A DNA stretch of 9,411 bases from UBA8518 sp041659585 (lineage in GTDB: Bacteria; Patescibacteriota; Minisyncoccia; Moranbacterales; UBA2206). The notes below the pieces were generated by a model that ran no database searches, was not told the DNA's origin, and worked only from the letters and a program-made list of their open reading frames with translations. The position numbers were made by a program, and so were the translations under genes. Of the stretch, positions 5,932 to 9,411 are shown piece by piece (position 1 is the first letter of the stretch; every line of letters begins with the position of its first letter). The stretch spans positions 1 through 9,411 of the forward strand of contig JBAZXY010000047.1 in assembly GCA_041659585.1 (NCBI GenBank), read 5' to 3'.

Positions 5932-5959
5932 AAAAAAATACATTTTCACCCAAAAATGT
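5932..5959 (-). terminator. Probable Rho-independent terminator of the helicase gene
   Basis: On the minus strand, a 7-bp stem ACATTTT / AAAATGT (5940-5946 and 5953-5959) with a six-base loop is followed by A and seven T residues. It sits about 35 bp after the helicase stop codon. The stem is AT-rich, so its strength is uncertain. The rest of the 5785-5992 gap is AT-rich, and I see no convincing dapA promoter or riboswitch in it. Confidence 0.5.
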
Positions 5960-5992
5960 TAAATTCATAACACTATAAAATAAATATTCCAC

Positions 5993-7312
5993 TTAATCAC
6001 TGGAAATTTCATGCAAAAACTCTTTTTGCTTTCTTCTTTTTTCTAATATCCCCAGTTGACCAATGACTTGCACGTTAGCGTGGGACAACTCTTCCAGTTG
6101 CTTATCAAACTCATATACTTGTGGATTCACTTCTAGAGCTACATCGTTAATTCCTAATAATTTAATGCCATCCAAGGTGCGTACCCGCGAAAGAGCGACG
6201 TAGCCCATGCCGTATTCAAAGGACTTACTGAGATCGATCTCTACCGCATCCAAGGTCATCCCTTGGCTTTTGTGCACCGTAATGGCCCAAGCCAGGCGCA
6301 GGGGCATCTGCGTGACTGAGGCCAGCAATACGTCATCCTCCTCAATAGACCATTTTTCCGGAAGCACCGTTATTTTTTTGCCCTTCGCAGTTTCCACTAG
6401 TGGCAATCCCAATCCATCAAAACCCACCACTCGTCCCAATGTGCCATTGACATATCCTCGCTCAAAATTATTTTTCACAAACATCACGGCCGCTCCAATT
6501 TTCAGTACCAACGTTTCCGGCGCCAGACACCCCCGCCTAATCGTACTGATGAGATTATCGATACCGGTGGCTGTCATCTGAAATACTTTGGGCTCCGCTT
6601 GAATTTTTTGCAATTCGAAATCATTAATAGCATCCACATTAGCATTGTGGGTATAGAGCTTAGTCGGGACAATCTTACTTTTAATAGCCTTGTTCTCTCG
6701 TGATAAAATCAGACTCATGGTTTGCGCGTCACAAGACCGACTGCGGATGTCATTCAAAATCCCGAGCATTCGGCGATCCTCCTGGCGATGTTGCTCTTCC
6801 AAATAACAAATTTTGAGTTGCATAGCTTCCCATGCCTCCGATTCGATGACAAATTGGGCTTTTTTACCATATTGAGTCACTGGTGGCAACTGAAAAAAAT
6901 CGCCACAAAGAATCACCTGTAATCCTCCAAAAGGCTGAAAAGGGTCTTTGAATTTCTTGCAAATGCTATCCACCAAATCCAATTGATGAGCGTGCAACAT
7001 CGATATTTCGTCAATGATGAGCACCTTGGCACGCTTAAATTTCTGTCGATGATAATGTTTTTTGCTCAGCTTAGTTAAATCTTCCTCATCCAGCGTATCG
7101 CTGATGCCCATCCCCGACCAACTGTGAATGGTCTGGCCATTCATGTGAGTGGCTGCAATGCCGGTGGAAGCGGTAACCGCTACGCCAATGCCCTTTTCCT
7201 TAAGATAAGCAATATATTGATTCAACAAATAGGTCTTGCCGCTACCGGCAGGACCTGTCAAAAAAACATTATGACCAAGCTTAAGGATATCTAACGCTGT
7301 TTTTTGTTTCAT
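5993..7312 (-). CDS. PIF1/RecD-like superfamily 1B DNA helicase
   Basis: This 439-residue ATP-dependent helicase is of the PIF1-like (SF1B, 5'-to-3') group. The motifs appear in order: Walker A GPAGSGKT (20-27), TASTGIAA (47-54, motif Ia), Walker B LIIDEISM (98-105), GDFFQLPP (137-144, motif III), LEEQHRQ (171-177), AITVHKSQG (343-351, motif V) and YVALSRVR (371-378, motif VI). The region at about 280-345 holds the SH3-like insert before motif V. The C-terminus ends soon after motif VI with a short charged tail and no accessory domain. Relatives unwind DNA during replication, resolve G-quadruplexes or handle recombination intermediates. Here it is a single-gene unit, with a terminator before it (7393-7414) and a probable one after. 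The start at 7312 lacks a clear Shine-Dalgarno but begins right before Walker A, as expected. Confidence 0.92.
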   Translation of the reverse strand: MKQKTALDILKLGHNVFLTGPAGSGKTYLLNQYIAYLKEKGIGVAVTASTGIAATHMNGQTIHSWSGMGISDTLDEEDLTKLSKKHYHRQKFKRAKVLIIDEISMLHAHQLDLVDSICKKFKDPFQPFGGLQVILCGDFFQLPPVTQYGKKAQFVIESEAWEAMQLKICYLEEQHRQEDRRMLGILNDIRSRSCDAQTMSLILSRENKAIKSKIVPTKLYTHNANVDAINDFELQKIQAEPKVFQMTATGIDNLISTIRRGCLAPETLVLKIGAAVMFVKNNFERGYVNGTLGRVVGFDGLGLPLVETAKGKKITVLPEKWSIEEDDVLLASVTQMPLRLAWAITVHKSQGMTLDAVEIDLSKSFEYGMGYVALSRVRTLDGIKLLGINDVALEVNPQVYEFDKQLEELSHANVQVIGQLGILEKRRKQKEFLHEISSD

Positions 7313-7392
7313 ATCCGCATTTTATAGGAAATATAGGGTTGTGTAAATTGTTTATGACTTTTTGTTATTTTCCACAAAAAACACCCCGATAC

Positions 7393-7414
7393 AAAAAACC
7401 CGCTGCCACGGGTT
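7393..7414 (-). terminator. Rho-independent terminator of the rdgB-type gene
   Basis: AACCCG (7397-7402) and CGGGTT (7409-7414) pair around a six-base loop, with a T-run on the minus strand down to 7393. It lies about 22 bp after the stop codon at 7437-7439 and separates this unit from the helicase gene. Confidence 0.8.
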
Positions 7415-7436
7415 CTTCTCTATCAAGATTTGAATT

Positions 7437-8066
7437 CTACTGCGCTGCTATATAGCCTTTTAGAATTTCCATGGCGCCACGAAAAGCTTTGCCACGATGA
7501 TTAATATCAATCAATTCTTCGGGATCAAATTCAGCATTAGTCTTTTTATGACCAGATTCCCTGGATAAAAAAATAGGGGCATAGCCAAAAGACTTTTCTC
7601 CCCGCGGCGCCAAAGCCACTCTACCATGCCACTGCCCGGAAACTGTTTCCACAAACTGAGTGACTGGATCATAGATAGCGACCGTACAATTATAATAGCA
7701 ATCCCTTTGCTCCTCCGGCACCCTCGCCATTTCCGCCAGCAATTTGGCATTATTCGCCGAGTCAGTTTTCTCCTTAGAATAACGGGCTGAATAGACGCCC
7801 GGCGCTCCGTCCAGAGCTGCTACGCAAATACCGCTGTCATCCGCCAGCGTCAGCATGCCCAGCCTTTCCCCTACCACAATAGCCTTAATTAAAGCATTGC
7901 CCTCAAAAGTTTTGGCATTTTCCAGGATTGCAACCTCCGCCATTTGTTCCTGAAATTCGGAAAGAAAACGCGGCAGAAAATCAGTGCCTGCAAAAATTTT
8001 TTGCATCTCCTTTATCTTGCCTTTATTTTCCGTGGCAATGAGAATTTCTTTTTTTATTTTTAACAT
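7437..8066 (-). CDS. rdgB: RdgB/HAM1 family XTP/dITP pyrophosphatase
   Basis: This 209-residue cytoplasmic enzyme is expected to hydrolyse dITP, ITP and XTP to monophosphates, keeping deaminated purines out of nucleic acids. The family motifs are clear: ILIATENKGKIKEM (8-21) with the triphosphate-binding Asn/Lys, LTLADDSGI (72-80) with the metal-binding and catalytic acidic residues, LDGAPGVYSARY (85-96), and INHRGKAFR (188-196) with the base-specificity His-Arg. One oddity is that the usual FGYDPIF motif reads FGYAPIF, with Ala163 (codon GCC at 7578-7580) in place of a very conserved Asp; a single base change would explain it. A slightly longer loop follows (SRESGHKKTNAEF). The start has no Shine-Dalgarno but an A-run (TAAAAAAATCG), and the N-terminus matches the family. 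It is a single-gene unit. Confidence 0.93.
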   Translation of the reverse strand: MLKIKKEILIATENKGKIKEMQKIFAGTDFLPRFLSEFQEQMAEVAILENAKTFEGNALIKAIVVGERLGMLTLADDSGICVAALDGAPGVYSARYSKEKTDSANNAKLLAEMARVPEEQRDCYYNCTVAIYDPVTQFVETVSGQWHGRVALAPRGEKSFGYAPIFLSRESGHKKTNAEFDPEELIDINHRGKAFRGAMEILKGYIAAQ

Positions 8067-8150
8067 ATTCGATTTTTTTATTATTTATTTAATCTAGCAA
8101 GTTCCTATTAGCAGACCTATTCATCATATTCATCATAACATTTTATGAAT

Positions 8151-8189
8151 AAAAAAACACCCTATCGCTTCCGAGGAAGTGATAGGGTG
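8151..8189 (-). terminator. Rho-independent terminator of the SPFH gene
   Basis: A 13-bp stem with one mismatch (8158-8170 and 8177-8189; core CACCCTATC / GATAGGGTG) closes a six-base loop. On the minus strand it is followed by seven T residues (8151-8157). It lies about 35 bp downstream of the SPFH gene stop and is the strongest terminator in the window. Confidence 0.88.
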
Positions 8190-8224
8190 GGGAGATTATC
8201 CCTGGTTAATGATCGTTTTTGTGT

Positions 8225-9400
8225 TTACTTTTTACCGGCATCAACCTTTGGAATCTCGACAGGCTTGACTGTGTCATGACCGCCAAAAATATCTTTTAGT
8301 CCGGCCAGTGACCACATGGTCAGGCTGGTCGGCAATTTGTGATCCCAGCCGTTCATAGCATCGATATAGGCCTTTTCCTTGAGGACGCCGATGTATGGTG
8401 CAATCACTTGTGCCGTGTAGCGGTCATTGAGAGCCTGCTGCACATCTTTGTCGAAAGTGAATGTACCGGCTGAACCGAAACTGACAAGATCAATGCCTCC
8501 TTCTGCGCAGAACGTTTTAAGCTCAGCGAAAGTCTCACTCATAATCTTTTTGGCGTTTGTATTCACCTCATCAACGCTGAGTGCGGCAATCTTATCAAAC
8601 AGCAACCGGTGCGCTTCACCCAGGACAACTTCATCCATTACGCTGGCCAAAGGGCGGGCATAAATAATAGAAGCAAATATCACCTTCGGATCAGCGGAAT
8701 TTCCTTGCAAGTCCGTTCCCCACCAAAAGAGGTATTTGGGAGCATTTTTATCAAGGACTTTCGCTGAAATCGTGGTCTCAACAGTAACGTTCAAACCCTC
8801 TTTAGTCTGGGCATGAATAGATTGGTCTTTAGGCGATGTGCCAGTTCCGCTGGAGGCAGTCCATCTGCGATTAAAGGCAGATCGGTCGACTACATACATG
8901 CGTCCTGCCGGGCCATAGTAGTCGAATTGACCGACTCCAGTTGACCCGTCTATCTTCACGTGAGGGATTTTGAAAGCTTTGGCTGGAATTCTATTTTTGG
9001 CATAGAATTCCTCTGTGTCCATATGACCTTGACTGTCAAGGTTAGCACCATTATCGGGTACCCAAAATACTGACCAGTTCGGTCGCACGTAGAACATTTC
9101 CGTCACATCGGTCTTCTCGTAGAAAGCCTGCGCTTCCGTTCCTGAAAGCAATGTGGAAACAATCAACAAAGCGACGAGAGCAAACATTTTTATGAATGAC
9201 TTTGCCGGTTTCCACCAAAGTGAAATAAGCAATGCCAACAGGCCGAGAGTGGTCCATGCACCAACAACACTGAAGATGCGCATGCCGTATTGTGATGCAA
9301 CATAGGCTGAATCGCTATTTTCAAACTGCTTCAACGCCATTCGCGATGTGACCAGTGGACTAACAGTGTTCATAAAAAAATTTATCCACCCCCACACCAT
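8225..9400 (-). CDS. SPFH/band-7 (prohibitin-like) membrane protein, 5' end uncertain
   Basis: As read from the ATG at 9400 this gives 391 residues. Two hydrophobic helices lie at about 43-63 and 68-88, then an SPFH/band-7 domain runs from about 92 to 330. That domain includes MYVVDRSAFNRRW (168-180), EGLNVTVETTISAKVL (201-216), SIIYARPLASVMDEVV (244-259) and a helical part ending AGTFTFDKDVQQALNDRYTA (311-330). SPFH proteins oligomerise into membrane-bound rings or scaffolds, often around proteases or transporters. Similar long proteins of this subtype also occur on phage and plasmid genomes, but the neighbours here are housekeeping genes. The frame stays open to the window edge, no Shine-Dalgarno precedes 9400, and the first residues look like the end of another helix. 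The real start is therefore probably beyond 9411. The C-terminus is short, polar and lysine-ended. Confidence 0.82.
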   Translation of the reverse strand: MVWGWINFFMNTVSPLVTSRMALKQFENSDSAYVASQYGMRIFSVVGAWTTLGLLALLISLWWKPAKSFIKMFALVALLIVSTLLSGTEAQAFYEKTDVTEMFYVRPNWSVFWVPDNGANLDSQGHMDTEEFYAKNRIPAKAFKIPHVKIDGSTGVGQFDYYGPAGRMYVVDRSAFNRRWTASSGTGTSPKDQSIHAQTKEGLNVTVETTISAKVLDKNAPKYLFWWGTDLQGNSADPKVIFASIIYARPLASVMDEVVLGEAHRLLFDKIAALSVDEVNTNAKKIMSETFAELKTFCAEGGIDLVSFGSAGTFTFDKDVQQALNDRYTAQVIAPYIGVLKEKAYIDAMNGWDHKLPTSLTMWSLAGLKDIFGGHDTVKPVEIPKVDAGKK

Positions 9401-9411
9401 GACGAGAATTA

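Noticed and set aside
5785..5992. Possible lysine riboswitch in the dapA leader
   Set aside because: The gap is AT-rich, partly taken by the helicase terminator, and shows none of the conserved multi-helix core of the lysine aptamer.
6207..6581. 124-codon plus-strand frame inside the helicase gene
   Set aside because: It is antisense to conserved helicase motifs V and VI; composition is typical of an opposite-strand shadow.
7313..7392. Candidate helicase promoter with TATAAA at about 7319-7324
   Set aside because: The best -35 (TTTACA) is only 15 bp away and the predicted start would fall at the ATG; evidence is insufficient.
8118..8135. Tandem 9-bp repeat (TATTCATCA twice) between the SPFH and rdgB genes
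   Set aside because: There are only two copies in AT-rich spacer with no clear promoter alignment; it is too weak to call an operator or array.
1..9411. Alternative genetic code (TGA read as an amino acid, as in some candidate-phylum bacteria)
   Set aside because: dapA ends at TGA at a normal family length and no conserved gene has an in-frame TGA, so the standard bacterial code fits.

Overview
The window reads like ordinary chromosomal DNA of an AT-rich bacterium that uses the standard stop codons (TAA, TAG and one TGA). Two promoters fit the sigma-70 pattern with 17-bp spacers, and most transcription units end in a hairpin followed by a T-run. Most genes lack a Shine-Dalgarno sequence and instead have an A-rich tract just before the ATG. 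This start style, the PIF1-like helicase and the small unlinked operons would suit a Patescibacteria/CPR-type genome. That is an inference: nothing here (no rRNA, no ribosomal proteins) fixes the lineage. I see no tRNA, rRNA, CRISPR array, transposase or phage structural gene.

Layout. Positions 1-196 hold the 3' end of a plus-strand membrane-protein ORF with a terminator inside its last codons. A plus-strand pair of small membrane proteins follows (YggT family, 288-644; GlsB/YeaQ family, 674-913), closed by a bidirectional terminator. Everything after that is on the minus strand. Reading in the direction of transcription, from high to low coordinates, the units are: (1) an SPFH/band-7 membrane protein (8225-9400, probably continuing past the right edge); (2) an RdgB/HAM1 nucleotide-pool sanitiser (7437-8066); (3) a PIF1/RecD-like helicase (5993-7312); (4) dapA (4891-5784); (5) an ArsR regulator - small thioredoxin - ArsP/YraQ-type permease operon (2949-4559); (6) an SGNH hydrolase - acyltransferase-3 pair (993-2875).

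How the genes work together. The three-gene operon looks like a metalloid (arsenic/antimony-type) sensing and efflux cassette. The ArsR protein carries a Cys-x-Cys metal site, the thioredoxin has a CPNC centre and a Cys-rich tail, and the permease has a TPFCSCS motif. Its control region is the most interesting part of the window: a perfect 9-6-9 palindrome sits on the -10 box of a TTGACA-N17-TACTAT promoter, and the predicted leader contains a 162-bp imperfect palindrome able to form one long hairpin. The SGNH hydrolase and the acyltransferase share a promoter and probably modify an envelope glycan by O-acylation. RdgB, the helicase and DapA are single-gene housekeeping units.

Points that stand out: an Asp-to-Ala change in the FGYDP motif of RdgB, a strong Shine-Dalgarno of dapA held in the loop of a small hairpin, and the terminator lying upstream of the stop codon of the left-edge ORF.
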